In this document: piece after piece, positions 1 to 12,288 of the stretch | Position numbering within the stretch: position 1 is the first letter of the stretch | Layout: every line of letters starts with the position of its first letter | NCBI GenBank assembly: GCA_005408345.1 | Contig: SEMN01000405.1 | Span: 124,001 to 188,000, forward strand | Direction: 5' to 3' | From: Macquaria australasica | Lineage: Eukaryota; Chordata; Actinopteri; Centrarchiformes; Percichthyidae | DNA length: 64,000 nt | Notes under the pieces: model-generated | The model's database searches: none | The model's input: the letters and a program-made list of their open reading frames with translations, nothing else | What the model was told of the DNA's origin: nothing | Program-made: the position numbers and the translations under genes

Positions 1-26
1 CAAAGTAAGCACACAAATAGGCTTAC
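1..26 (-). other. il1rapl2-like intron, 5' splice-donor end
   Basis: These are the first bases of the intron that follows the transmembrane exon. The donor GTAAGC occupies 26 down to 21 on the minus strand. The rest of the intron is off the left edge. Confidence 0.85.
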
Positions 27-167
27 CATCTTCAGTTTCATCACTCCCAAAGTGTCTCCTGTAGCAGAGCATGATCTCCAGGTTGTAACACTTATAAAGC
101 GCTGTCAGGACTCCCAGCAGCAACAATATGACCCCCAGACCACCAGCCAACTCCAGACGATACATAT
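27..167 (-). CDS. il1rapl2: il1rapl2-like transmembrane exon
   Basis: A 141-bp exon on the minus strand with acceptor CTGACTGTAG and donor GTAAGC, phase 1 at both ends (2+138+1). After the split aspartate codon it encodes MYRLELAGGLGVILLLLGVL, then TALYKCYNLEIMLCYRRHFG and SDETEDG. The ELAGGLG segment followed by about 17 hydrophobic residues is the single transmembrane helix of IL1RAPL receptors. The basic, tyrosine-rich YKCYN...MLCYRRHFG stretch is the juxtamembrane region leading to the cytoplasmic TIR domain, whose exons lie beyond the left edge. YKCYN and HFGxDET favour IL1RAPL2; IL1RAPL1 has YKCYK and HFGAEE. An apparent start methionine at the exon edge is only a chance ATG inside the frame. 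Confidence 0.95.
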
Positions 168-654
168 CTACAGTCAGAGAGATACAGCATGGGCAGGAAT
201 AGAAAATAGAAATCAATGAGATTTATATCAGTTATTGTTTAAATGATCACTGACGGCGAGGTAAAAACAAAATAATTATACATTTCCTCAGACACTGTAT
301 GACTGAAGCTCAGCTTTCTTTCTGCTGATTTTCTTCTGTGCTTTTTACAAACTGGTTTGCTGACGTCTGAGTATGTGAAATCAATCTACACCATTTTGAC
401 TTCAGGAAATGTAAAAAAATGAAAACTTAAATTACCTTCAGATTGGCAAAATTTCTAAATAGGTGACTAAGATGGAAACTCATTCCCTCACACAAATAAA
501 CATTCAGACAAATAGAATTGTTAGTCGGCGATGTTCAGTTCTTTTTTGATGAATCACAGCCGTATTAAGAAGCTTTGTTATCAGTCTGCCTAATATCCCT
601 GCCAACAAAGCACACTGAATTGAACTGAACTGACTGAATGAGGCACAAAAAGAC

Positions 655-731
<77 letters not shown>
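655..731. repeat. (CA)n microsatellite
   Basis: About 38 uninterrupted CA dinucleotides. On the minus strand it is (TG)n in the intron transcript. It generates the spurious poly-CV open frames around it. Confidence 0.97.
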
Positions 732-733
<2 letters not shown>

Positions 734-2329
734 CTAAACCAGGCATGTAAGACATGTTAACATGACTTCTGTAAAACCACAAAAACAAGCTGGCTGTCAA
801 GAGCTAATTAATTAATAGCTAATTATTAATGTTTGTTTGCTTCATTTGCTCATGGAGAAATTCACTTTGGACTCTTCTACAGGGAGGTCAGGGGTTGAAT
901 GAATATCACAGTTAACATTTGATTAAAGCTCCATTAGGCAGTATTTTGATGTCAGCGTTGAGTGAAATGACTCCCTGTTGTGTGAATGGGTTGTTAGAAG
1001 TGCCAATTCAACTATGAGCTGACAGACCACTCTGCAGCTCTGTGCGGCTTCAGCAGCTCATTCATTGCTATGGTTCATCGTCCCATATGGCTGAGCAAAA
1101 GTCAAAGCCAAAGAAAGCCAGATATTTTAGTGTAAAAATGGCAGTGAATATAGGACTTAAATTAAAATGGTGGCAAAAAGGGGGCATTTCGGATACCCAT
1201 GATGCTCTGTTTCTGCTGGATACATAAGTAAACTGCCCTAATTGCCATAACGCCTGATTTGGTCTGAATACGGCCTTAAAGTGAGCCTGTGTAACTTTTA
1301 CTGAACAGTAGCCACTATGGCCACAAGTGACAATTACAGGCGAATGGTAAACGCTAAAATGGAGTGAAACAATACAACAGCCACAGATGCAGTGAGTTTT
1401 TCCTCCTTCATCCACAAGAGGCAACAATGAGCCTCTTCTGGCTGCACTCAAAAACAAAGTTGGACAAGCCACACAAAAATGAGATTCATGCTTTTATGGA
1501 AGTGTTTTCAAACTACATGTTTCACTTATACAAGAGAAAAGGCTTCAAGGATGAGGACTAACAGATTGCTTTGGCAAATGTGCATATGGGGAAATGATCC
1601 CACCTCCAATAGAGAGCAGCACACAGCTGCTTCCCTAAACTTTTCAATGGGAGGCATCCGGAACTGTCTCCCACACAGTGAATGAGACAGCTGCAGACAG
1701 GGCTGCTATCACTGCAATTTTTATAGTTTGCATACATGTTGATTTGTGTGGTCTATGTTGAAATGTATCAACGATGCTTCATGATGCAAGTGTTTGGTAC
1801 TAATATCATGGCGTGAGTTAAGGTCATTGAATCAAACTGGGAATGACAAAAATAGTGGAACCACCTGTATAATTCTGTATTTTACAGACCTGCAGATTAT
1901 AAGTTAGCAAAACACATAAAGTCAGCCTCAACACAAAGTATGTTGCCTTGACTGAGAGAGACAGACGACTTCACGTCAGCATGTTAGACACACACACATA
2001 TATGATCTCAGATTGTGTGTGTGTGTGTGTGTGTGGTGTGCGGGAATGAATGATAGTGCTATCATAGGCAATATGAGTGTATGGGAGATTAATGGAACAT
2101 GGCTGGTGAATGACACCATGGGAAACATGATCTATTACTATCTGACTCACACACACACACACACACGCCAACTCATCTTGTCCCTATGACTTTTCCCGGA
2201 ACCACTTCATTTTAAAACGAGTGTTTATTGATTTTCCGAGTCATGGCAGGGGAAAGCAACTGTAGCCACACGTTGCTGCAGAGCATGAATATATATTAAT
2301 TGATGAGGAATATTAATTTTAATTCAGAA

Positions 2330-2640
2330 TCTTGTCTGATTATCAGTGCAGCATGACTTCTTTTAAATCACTTCTCAAAACTTAAAAAAGAAGCTTTTTA
2401 TTAATGCTAGTACATTGTTTTATTTCCAACATGTCTTATCTGTTTTATTATTATTGATTTCATTTTTATCTTATATTACTGTTGGGTATTTTATGGGTAT
2501 TTTATTTTTGTATTACTCTAACTGTCTGATTTTATTTGCCTCATTGCAGTCCTGAAATGTTTTAATCCGGGTTCAACCATGTAAAGCACTTTGTAACTTG
2601 AAAAGTGCTGTATAAATATATGTATATTATTATTATTGTA
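2330..2640 (+). repeat. LINE 3' end remnant (L2/CR1-like), sense
   Basis: The segment ends in GTAAAGCACTTTGTAACTTG followed by AAAAGTGCTGTATAAATATA and a (TAT)n tail. This resembles the 3' terminal motif of teleost L2/CR1-type retroposons. The TTTTAAATCACTTCTCAAAA stretch upstream fits the C-terminal coding part of such elements, heavily decayed. The family assignment is from memory of the motif. Confidence 0.55.
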
Positions 2641-2848
2641 AATATTTTTCCTGTTCTCGGTAGGAAATATTTCCCACTGAGCCTGAGGTCAGACCTACAA
2701 GTGTGTCATCATGGCTGTAAAGCAGCAGTCAGCAAGTTTTTGTTGCCACTTGGGAGCACAGCGCCACCTATTGGTCTGGTTTACTGTCACATGTAATTAT
2801 CCAAGGGGAGGAGACTAACAGTCAAGTGAAGAGCGTCAGAGCTAGACA

Positions 2849-2876
2849 TACAGACAGACAGACAGACAGACAGACA
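2849..2876. repeat. (CAGA)n tetranucleotide microsatellite
   Basis: About seven CAGA units. Confidence 0.9.
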
Positions 2877-3301
2877 AATGGTAGATACAAGAGGTATAAA
2901 AACATACCAAAGTTGTAAAGCAAAATATCTTTATACCTCTGTATAAATTCCAGGGATCAGAATGTTAAACATTTAAATTGTGTCAGACTTGAAGAACCTT
3001 GTTTGATAAGTACAGCTGAATTATTAGTTCCTTTGTTCTCCTGTTAGTTTAGTAATAGTGTGTAATAACATTCAGTTTTCACTTACAGTGCCTGTATGTC
3101 ACAGTGTGAGCACTCCCTCTCATCTTACTGTTCATTTGACATTTCATAGAAATGTTTAACTGAAGGCGTCAGAGACGTAGTGATTATAAAGGCTTACAAT
3201 AATGAGCTGAATTTTAATAACATACCATTGTACAAATTGTATATAAAAAGCTTCTATTGTTAAATACCAGAAATGGTTAATTTAAGAAAAAACCCTATAT
3301 A

Positions 3302-3799
3302 GGCAATGGTAGAAGAAGTATTGAGATCCTTCCTGTAAGTAAAAGTAGCAATATGACAATTTTAAAATACTCCAGTCCTGCATTCAAACTTTTACTTAAG
3401 TAAAAATATAAGTACAAGTATTATAAGCAAAATGTACTTAAAGTATCAAAAGCAAAAGTACTCATAATGTAGCAGATTGACCTCTGTCAGTGTTATATTA
3501 TTATATGGTATATTATTTAATCGTTACTTCTGATACATTAAAATGTTAGCAGCATTTTAATGTTGTAGCTGGTCGAGGTGAACTACTTTATATACTGTGG
3601 GGGAGTTCAATCTACAACAATGCAATATGTTTAATAAACTGATCATGTATCCCAAACTGTAACTACAGATGTCATATATATGAAATGGAGTAAAAAGTAC
3701 AATATTTTCTTCTGAAATGTAGTGAAGTAGTAAAGTAGTACTTCAAAAGTGTACCTAAGTACAGTACTTCAGCAAGTGTAGTTACTTTCCACCACTTTC
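3302..3799. mobile_element. Non-autonomous hAT-like palindromic element
   Basis: About 500 bp. The left end reads GGTAGAAGAAGTATTGAGAT and the right end reads AGTTACTTTCCACCAC; both ends are rich in short AAGTA/TACTT words that pair with each other (AAGTAAAAGTA on the left, GTACTTCA and GTACAGTACTTCAG on the right). This matches a very common teleost miniature element with GTGGAAG...CTTTCCAC ends. No transposase coding remains. The exact target duplication is not clear. Confidence 0.65.
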
Positions 3800-5984
3800 T
3801 ATAAGTTCTGTATAGCACTGTGGGAAAAGGTTTCTGCATTGGACCTTTGTGATACTGTACTTACATGCTTAAAATGTGCCCAAACCAGCAGTTTTTAGAC
3901 GGCTTATTTTGAACAACCCACATGTTTTTTTGATTCAAATTCAAAGGTGTATGATAAGCAGTTATGGAAAACAGATGGATAAATCTTTGAGTGACAGCCC
4001 AGCATGGTGATACAACAGCCCACACCAACATTAAAACCTCAAGTTAAGAGTTCCAACATAACTCTTAACTTGGAGAGGACATCTGTAATCAATTAGTAAA
4101 TTATCTGTGATTTGAATGTTCTTTATAGTTCCTATATAAATGTTTATTTCACATATTTTGCATCTACAAGTGTGTGTATCAGTCTGATTTGGTACTGCTA
4201 TCATTTAATAGATTTTTTCAGACAAAAACAGTAATCCAAACGTGTAAATCATTTGCATCTTCCAAGATTTACAACAACTCTGTTAGTTCTGTCAAGTACT
4301 GTCAAGTTTCTAGCAGTTGTATAGTATGCTATACTTGTTATTAGCAACTGACATATGTTCATTTTATTGTTGGCATTAGTTATTGAATTTGTTTTCTATT
4401 TTTCATCTTTTTTTCTATTTTCTAGTCTTCTGTATGTAGTGCTAATGTGTTTTTTTTTCTTCATTGATAAATTTTGATTTTAGATGTGATTGTTTTTTTT
4501 TTTCTTTCTAAGCCTTTTTGGGAATTTCTATATCTCACCAACATGTTATGGTCTTTGTGTTTCCTTATTTGTGCAAATTAAAAATCAAAACAGCATATTT
4601 CAGTATGAATTTGTGCGGTGCCGTATTATAAATATTGTAGTACATATCATATTATAAAAATGTTGCACTTCTCATGCATGCTATTAGCCACCTGGGGACA
4701 GCTCTTTAAAACCAGAGAATCCTCCTTTTTCTGGTTGTAGTATCAAACTGAGTGACAAACTTAGTGACAAAACTTAAAATGTAAGGCCCTCTGGAAGAAA
4801 TACTCAAAATGAGCAAATATTGGTGGGTTTTTTTCTTTGAAATAATCTCCCACAATGCACCTATCTTTTCATTTATCACCACTGTAAATAATCTGTCTGA
4901 AGTTACCGCATTTCACCAGTAGACGTCTCTCCAACTCTACACTGGGCTGCTACACCACCTATACTATATACAGAGACACTATATAGCAGAAAGAGGTGGG
5001 ACAGCGACAGAGTGGGAGAAAGGGGGGGAGGGAGGGATGGAATGGCGGTTTGAGGGGGAAGAAAAATAGCGAAATTGAACTAATTGCCAAATATTTGCTC
5101 TACAGTGAGATTGCTTCCATTAGTAATGAGACACATTTAGAAAACTCCGCTTCCTCCATCCACCCCTCTCTCCTTCCTGTGTTCCTCTCCTCTCTCTGTT
5201 CTCCCCCTCACTCTATCACCACTCCCCCCCTTCATCTGTCTTTCTCAGATATTTTCCATTAGTAATGAGTCGCTTGCCGCCGTCTCCTGATATCAGTGCA
5301 CAGAAAAATGGGAGCAGAATTTGAACGGTGAATTTTAAGTATATTTTTACTTATTGGACATAAAAAGAGTAGTCAACAGTAATGGTGGTAGTGGTGGTGT
5401 CTGCATGTGTGGGGCGATCTTTTATAACTTTTCTCCCTGTCATGCTCTTTGTCTCTCATCACAACCAAACGCAGTGACTCTGACACCACCTTGGTGAATT
5501 CCACAGCCTTTACTGTCTTTTTGTCCTTTAATTTTCCATTTCCCTCCACTGGCTTTATAAGACATGCATTTAGCATCTGTTGCCAAAGCAATTTGTCAAA
5601 AGAAAACAAACAACATTAATGATTATGAAATAAAAAATAGCCTTAAAGCACATCTCCTAATGTACCATCTGTCTCATCTGTCAATTTGGAACCACCATGA
5701 GATGCTGAAATGCCTTAAGATGCAGTTTCTTTTAAGGTTACTAGAAGCTGAAGAAAAAAAAAACCTGTCTTTTGTCTATTGAAGTGACTAGGAAAACCTC
5801 AAGTTGCACCCACACAGGTGCTCTCAGTTATTGTGTCTGATAAGAACTTTTCTCAGAAAGACTGAGGTGGAATGACATCTTCCTCATTCTCACATTAGTT
5901 TTGTTGCTCTCACCTTTGTCTTTATTATTAGTTCATGAAGGTTGGGCGACCTCACATAATCCCAACATAGCTCCACCCAACACA

Positions 5985-6165
5985 AGTCAACTTTATTTAT
6001 ATAGCACCTGTCATACAAACAAACAGCCTAAAGTGCTTCACAGAGCAAGGTTAAAACAGTACAGACACAACAAATAGAAAACAATTTAAATACAAAGTAA
6101 AATAGACAACAATAAATAGAATCTTGCAAGACTAAAAATCACAACAATAAAACAATAAAATGTAC
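5985..6165 (-). repeat. LINE 3' tail, antisense
   Basis: The plus strand reads CAACTTTATTTATATAGCAC, then CTAAAGTGCTTCACAG; its reverse complement is the widespread fish LINE tail 'CTGTGAAGCACTTTAG ... TATATAAATAAAGTTG'. It is A-rich downstream and no ORF remains. Confidence 0.65.
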
Positions 6166-6676
6166 ATTCTTTTTCTCATACTGACGATTGCTGCAGCACC
6201 TCTTTTCACCCTTTGTCTGAATCACTCAGTTTTAGCTCCTGTCTCTTTAAGGCCCCCCTCCCTAAAAGCCCAGTCTGCTCTGACTGGTCAGAAACAGATA
6301 TGTCTTGTGTTGCTTACAGTCATTATTTACAACCTGTAGTAAAAGATTACCAGCAAAACTCTTTCACATCTTCAAAGTCAGGTTTTTTGACCCTCCTAAA
6401 TGCAAGTTTTACATATCACCTGTTTAAACAGTTAAATTACATTAAACAATAAAGCATCTGTCTGTAGATTCTGTGTTACATAGTGACATAGATAAGTAAC
6501 GTAAGAAAAGGCTGGGCTACAAGTGAGGTGTTTCAGGCAGTTCAGGAGCAGAGTTTTCTGTGGAAGAGAATAACTCACTTTGGGCGTGGACTGGGACTTT
6601 TTTACATGCACATGCAGCAATATAACATATCGACAAGTGCCGGAGATGCAACATTAAGTAGATATTATCACTCAGT

Positions 6677-7206
6677 GGCCTCATTTACACTTTCATGTTT
6701 CAAGTGTCTCATTTCTGGGTAAAATCCGGATGAGTTTTAAGACAAATATGGATTTTAAGACACAAATCTGATCCCATCTGTCTGGCTTCTCCCAGGCTAC
6801 AAGCAAATTTGCTCAAGCCCCACTCCAGTCCGGAGGTTGGAGTTCATGCACAGGAAGCTGTTTGGTAACTGCCAAAAACGCAAGAAGAATAAACTTTGCA
6901 CACAAGCAGTTTAGTTACAACAAGAGACGGGGAGAACAACAGCTAATTTCAGTGTAACTTCAGCCGTTGTTATCACAGGGGACACTTCCTGTGAGTGGTT
7001 ATTTGTACAGACCGCTTACTGACATAGTTACACTCGGGAGGAGTAAAGATAATGTACGCACCATGGAGAGACATTTACACCAATTCAACATCTGGCTAGA
7101 ATGCATCTTAAACCCCCTCCTGATCAATCCTTCTTGAATGCTTCTTGGGTGCTTTTGCACTTAATTGCAAAAGCTCTCCGATTGGTCTGTGAGTGTAAAT
7201 GGGGTC
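6677..7206. mobile_element. Terminal-inverted-repeat element (530 bp), non-autonomous
   Basis: The left end GGCCTCATTTACACT and the reverse complement of the right end GACCCCATTTACACT match at 13 of 15 bases. The interior is non-coding. The ends have the style of Harbinger-like miniature elements, but I could not define a target duplication, so the superfamily is uncertain. Confidence 0.55.
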
Positions 7207-8254
7207 GAAGGGAATGAGTGACATCAGATAAACTATGTCTTTCTAGAGTTCCTGTCTGTCTGTCTGTTTGTCATTTTCTCTCAATCCCTCCTCTTTCTGT
7301 CTGTCCCCCTCCCTCTATTCTTCTTTCTAGTAAGACTCTGGTCATGGTGGCTGAAGGCAGCTCTTTCTGCTCTGTCAGTTACAATAAGTGGATGTGTATG
7401 GTGTGTGTACTGTCGGTGTGTGTGTCTGCGTGAGTGCATGCGTGCACCATATATGTATCAGCCCCATTACCTTGGGTCATTGCAGGGTGAAAGCACACCC
7501 TAATTCAATCACACACACAGTGCATGAAATCAAGCTTTGATAACTTGTGCTAACTTAAGATAACTTGTGCTTTGTTTAGGCTGTCATGTTGTGTTCAGGC
7601 TCCCGAATGTGACCCTATTAGCTTCAAGGCTTCAGGCCAGGAGGCGCTGGAACGGTCTGCTAGCTAGTTAGCCCGGCTAGTGAACTTTTAAAAAAGTAGC
7701 CTATAATACTAGAGGTGGAAATTACAAATGACTTTGCTCATTTGAATGGTTTTGTTCAGTTCAATTCTCAGGTTAATAGTCTCTGACTATGTAGTTAGTT
7801 CCTTTTTTTTTTAAAACACATCACTGTTCAATACAGAGTTTTAGTTCAGTCTCTTAAACTTTATCTCAGTACAAAACTAGGCCCGTAAAAACGCAGTTTA
7901 TTCGGTTAAATTCTCAGCAACCACCTATCTCCAGAAGAGGTATTCCATTATGACTGTGTCTGTGACTTATGTGGGCTGTCAATATGTCTTTTAACCAGGA
8001 AGGAACATCTGTTTATCATGTGTGAGGCGAGCTCCACTGCTAAAAGGTACTGATTCAGTCAGTGACATTAGTGATGCAGTATACTCAGTTCACCTTGATA
8101 ATTCTGTATATAAAATACACTGAATGCTTCTAGCCTATGCCACAAATTTGCAAGTTTGTTAGCAAATTTCTAGTGAAACCTGAAGTGGCAAGAACTCACA
8201 GCAATACAATAAATGTGTCTGCATAAGATCATTGCCTCCTGTGCTCCTTTTGAA

Positions 8255-8460
8255 TGCCTTAAAGCAGCATTAATCGATTTTTCTGGCAGCAAAACAAGCT
8301 GTAAACACAACATTGACTTATTATAAAGTTGTGTTAACAAATGTGTTCGCAAACTCGGGCCATAAAACCAAACCAAAGAGCTGAAAGAGGCTAAAATGCT
8401 CCATACAGCAGAGTTGGGTGATTGTCTGTAGGTTGACCACTACAGGTGAGCCATTTCACA
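8255..8460 (-). repeat. Dispersed repeat family A, copy 1 (reverse)
   Basis: Shares GAGCTGAAAGAGGCTAAAAT and GCAGAGTTGGGTGAT with the copy at 35340-35763, and in reverse orientation with 53570-53920. The family is unclassified; see the finding on family A for the other copies. Confidence 0.6.
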
Positions 8461-9381
8461 TTACACATGGACATTTTACCCATTGTTAATATAAAAACAT
8501 TTATCAGTGCAGATATATGTACACTGTAATGAGTGATAGTTGGCCACTAGCCAAAGTAAGAAAGCATACCACGCTTTGACAAGTTTTAAAATGTTGTTGT
8601 TTAAATGAATGTTCAGAACTGACGGGAAAATGTACATATGCTATTGCCTCTTCTTACTGCGATGAAAACTTGCTTTGTTGTTACTCCCTCATCACCCTAG
8701 AACTGGACCTGATTGTCCTGTCTGTTGAGGCACCGGTTTCTGCTCCGAGTTGGCTGATCCAACATTTTTAAAAGAGCAGGTGATGTCATTTGTAGCTCAA
8801 AGTTTAAAATATATCCTCTCAAAATCATGCCAGGACAATGTAGTTTTGGCTGCAATGAATCCTCTTCAGCTGGCTCTCTCTTAGCATCTGACAATACACT
8901 GGTGTTTTGAGGAGGATAATAAAAGAAACTTTGCTCAAAAAAATAAAACCAAGGTGCTTAGTAATTAGCTAAAATACTTCTTAGGTAGACAGAATAATGG
9001 CACTAAAACGGCACTGTAGGTGGTGAGTTACACTGAATGGGGACTCTTTTCCAGGTTAAAGCTATTATCTCCTGCTCATTTCCTTTAAATCTATTCTGAT
9101 CACAGAGCAGGAGATGTAGATAAAGAGAAGCAGACAAGGTGGAGTTTTAAGCTTTGGGACAATTGCAATGTGGATTGTGCAAAAGGGGCTGTAACCCAAT
9201 ACCATACTGAATTGTACGTGCTTTGCGCCAGTACTCAAATATCTAACTGCTGCTATATTGCTTAATTGAGAAATAAATGGGAGGGGAAGGGAAGGCAGGA
9301 AAAAGACAAGAGATAAAGAGACAGAAAGCAGAAGGAAGGCAGGAGTGTTACAACGACTTTCAGAGGAGCTGACTTCATTTA

Positions 9382-9914
9382 GGCTACATTCACACTAAGA
9401 CGTTTTCATTTTAAAACAGCGTTTTAAAACAAAAACAATCTCTGTACACACAAGTGATTTATCACCAGTTCAGAAATAATGCGCGTGCTGGTGTAAACAG
9501 GAAGCAGATTGTCTGCTCTGCGGTTGGTTGCTTAGTTAGTTGCAGGAAATACTACAAACGAAGAACAGCAATGGAGAAAAGTAAGAGCAGAGATTTCTAT
9601 ACTTGGACCGATGACCAGGTGGAACTGTTACTGAAAGTAAGTGTTGTAATTCATTATCCATGTTGAATTAACTGCTGGTAGTCAAGGCTGATGTGATAGG
9701 GGCGTGACGAATCAGGGAAGGACACGTCCTGGCTGATAAGACCCAATCAAGAAGTGAACGTGGGTGTCTGTGTCATCGTTTTGAAAGGTCTCCATTTCCG
9801 CCCATCCTCATTAAAACACAATCCCGGAGTTTTCAAACTAAAACGGGGTTAGCAGCGTTTTCAGAGGTCTCTGTTTTAGGGGTCATAAAACACCAGAGTA
9901 GTGTGAACGTAGCC
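9382..9914 (+). mobile_element. Harbinger-like non-autonomous element with TTA target duplication
   Basis: A 533-bp element. The left end GGCTACATTCACACTA and the reverse complement of the right end GGCTACGTTCACACTA match at 15 of 16 bases. Both ends are flanked directly by TTA (9379-9381 and 9915-9917), the 3-bp TWA duplication typical of PIF/Harbinger elements. Inside is a short plus-strand frame described separately that resembles the start of the Myb/SANT-like protein these elements encode. The remainder is non-coding, so it cannot move on its own. Confidence 0.8.
9571..9632 (+). pseudogene. Myb/SANT-like exon fragment captured in Harbinger-like element
   Basis: From the ATG at 9571 the frame reads MEKSKSRDFYTWTDDQVELL then LK, followed at once by GTAAGTG, a consensus donor. 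The W-T-D-D-x-V-E-L-L-L pattern is the first helix of Myb/SANT-like DNA-binding domains found beside Harbinger transposases in fish. Beyond the donor the frame leaves the family pattern and stops at 9664. It is most easily read as the first coding exon of such a gene kept inside a deleted copy. Recognition is from the motif alone. Confidence 0.6.
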
Positions 9915-10219
9915 TTAGAATATAAAGGAAACAGGTATGAGACCCACATAAACGCATAGATACACACAAACACACAAAACACCTACAGTACATGGACAGT
10001 GCTCCATCATCCACCCTAATCCAAAAGAGGGCTCACACACATTTACTTTCAACATGTGCTGATATCTGCTTCAAGCTGCAGCTACTTGAGTATTCCACTG
10101 TGTGTGTATGTGTTCCTTTATGCTGGACTGTATGTGTGTGTGTAAAGTGCACTACATGTATCTCATATACAGGACCATGCTTTAAACAATCCCATTATAC
10201 TTAATGCCTCCCATGAGGG

Positions 10220-10220
<1 letters not shown>

Positions 10221-10268
<48 letters not shown>

Positions 10269-10290
10269 CGTGTGTGTGCGTGCGTGCGTG
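10221..10290. repeat. (GT)n microsatellite, decaying to GTGC repeats
   Basis: A run of about 22 GT units, followed by GCGT-interrupted units to about 10290. Confidence 0.95.
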
Positions 10291-10636
10291 TTTCTGTGTA
10301 TACGGATATACACAGAAACACACAGGTCTGATCACACACACATGCAACACATAAGCAGAATGTAAAGCATTGCTGCCTACTGCGTTAGTGTAAATCTTTG
10401 TACACAAACACACACACATACACACACCGTTTCCTGTATTCATCTAGGTAATTACAGTGTGAAGTAATGACGAGCTTGCACTTCCCATCCTGACCCCCTC
10501 TGGAGGAGTGTGTCTGTGTGATCTCATGTGTGTGTGTGCTTGTGCCTGTGTGTGAGAGTCCCCAGGGTGCTAGTTAAGTATAGTAAGATAGATTTGACAC
10601 CCAAGGCATTCAGCACGAGTAAGACGGGGAGAGAAA

Positions 10637-10860
10637 AAGACCTGTTTTTAATCTTCCTCTCTCTCCTCATGTCTCTTCTTTTCTCTTTTTCTCTTCACTT
10701 CGTCTCTCCCAATTTTCTCGCACACCCCTCACCTTCCCCATCTTTATCTCTCGATCTGCTCTATTATTTCCTTGTTCTCCATTTTCTTTCCACATTCTGT
10801 CTCCCGTTTCTGTGCCTGTTTATCTCTTCCCACGTCCCCCCAATTCTCCCTGTCCCTGCT
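10637..10860. repeat. Polypyrimidine-rich tract
   Basis: Over about 220 bp the plus strand is dominated by C and T (TTTCTCTTTTTCTCTTCACT and similar), so the gene transcript is purine-rich here. The open frame across it is low-complexity (F, L, S, P) and not a protein. Confidence 0.75.
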
Positions 10861-11727
10861 TTTCTGCATTACATACATTTATTTCATATAGCGGCCATTC
10901 AGGCGGCTCACTTTTCCACAGAGATTTGAGGTAATGGAGACAATTCATCTCCTCCTCCTGCGCTGTTTGGCCATTCTGTTTCTCTTTGTTTCACTAGGTT
11001 TCCCTGTCTTTCTCTGGGTTGTGGCCTCTAACTCAACCAGGCCCGTTCTCCCTGCTCATCAGATGGAAGGCAAGATACTGCAGGACTGCTGCAAATGTTT
11101 TACAAAGGGAGCTGTGCCCTCATGCATTTTTCAGCTGAATATTTAAAGCCGTAACTATGAGAGCCTGTGTTTTTTATTTTGTCTCCATCAGTGGTGCTCA
11201 GCACTCTTTGCTGTGGTGTTTCTGGAGATCACCTGTCAATCAAACAGTGTCCAGTATTGTAACATTTCTAATTCTCTTGGATTTTCTGTTTGAGAGTCTA
11301 TATATGTGGTACTATTTTCTTTCTGTCAGCTGTTTAAGAGAAGCTACCCAAATGTTTGAAATTAAGCTTTGGAAGAGATTTGCTGACAGCACACCTTTAA
11401 ATTCTTAATTATCTTGGAAGCTGTTCCACAAATATTTACTGGGCCATAAAAGTAGCATCAGCTCCTGAGCTGGAGGGGTATTCCTTGTTAACATAATCAT
11501 AAAGGGAAATGGAATATGTCCCAGGTAACCAGAGCAGATACGGTTTTATATTTAGCAAGTCAGGGTAAAAAATAAAGCAATGCTTTTGGGACAATACAGA
11601 CAATACACTGTGGAAGCTTTAAATCCAGAACTAGACTACTTGTTTACTTATCTATTTAAAAGTAAAATATCTATGGACAGAACAGAATAGCCATTCCTTT
11701 AGTTAATGCTTAACCTGCTTAGAGGAA

Positions 11728-12288
11728 AAATTTGACATTTTGGGAAATATGCTTATATGCTTTCTTGCCAAGAGTTAGAAAATGAAAAGATTGATACCAC
11801 TCTCATGTCTTTGCCCTAAGTATGGAGCTACAGCCAGGAGGGGATTAGCTTTGCTTAGCATAGCACAAAGACTGGAAGCATGGGGAAACAGCTAGCCTAG
11901 GTCTGTCTAAAGTTCAAATACATTTACACCTCTAAAGCTCACAAATGAACATGTTGTATCTTGTTTGTTTAATGAGTACACAAACAGAAATGTAAAAATG
12001 AGCTGAGGGCTTACTTTTTCTAAGTGACCAGCAGCTAGGTGGAGTGACGTGTCATTTTTACTTTAACAATGTGCTAATTAGTGAACTTTAGAGGCGTTGG
12101 TTGGCACAATTTCGAACATTGGAGGAAGTCAGGCTAGCTGTTTCCACATTTTTCCAGTTTTTATTCTAAGCTAAGATTGACTAGTGGCTCGAGCTCCATA
12201 CTTTGCACATAGACATGAGAGTGGCATCAATATTTTTGTGTAACTCTCAGAAAGAAAGCAAGTTTATTTCCCATAATTTCTAACATTC
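11728..12288. mobile_element. Foldback element with long inverted arms
   Basis: The left arm (about 11730-11910: TTTTGGGAAATATGCTTAT, CCACTCTCATGTCT, GTATGGAGCTACAGCC, GGAAACAGCTAGCCT) is matched in reverse complement by the right arm (about 12120-12285: AGGCTAGCTGTTTCC, GAGCTCCATACTTTG, AGACATGAGAGTGG, TTTATTTCCCATAA). The arms are about 170 bp and imperfect, with a 200-bp non-coding centre. A truncated relative lies at 32330-32480. It is unclassified; the structure is that of a non-autonomous DNA transposon. Confidence 0.75.

Noticed and set aside
10201..10443. Open frames rich in HTHTHT or CVCVCV, here and at the other (CA)n tracts
   Set aside because: Direct translations of dinucleotide repeats; not proteins.
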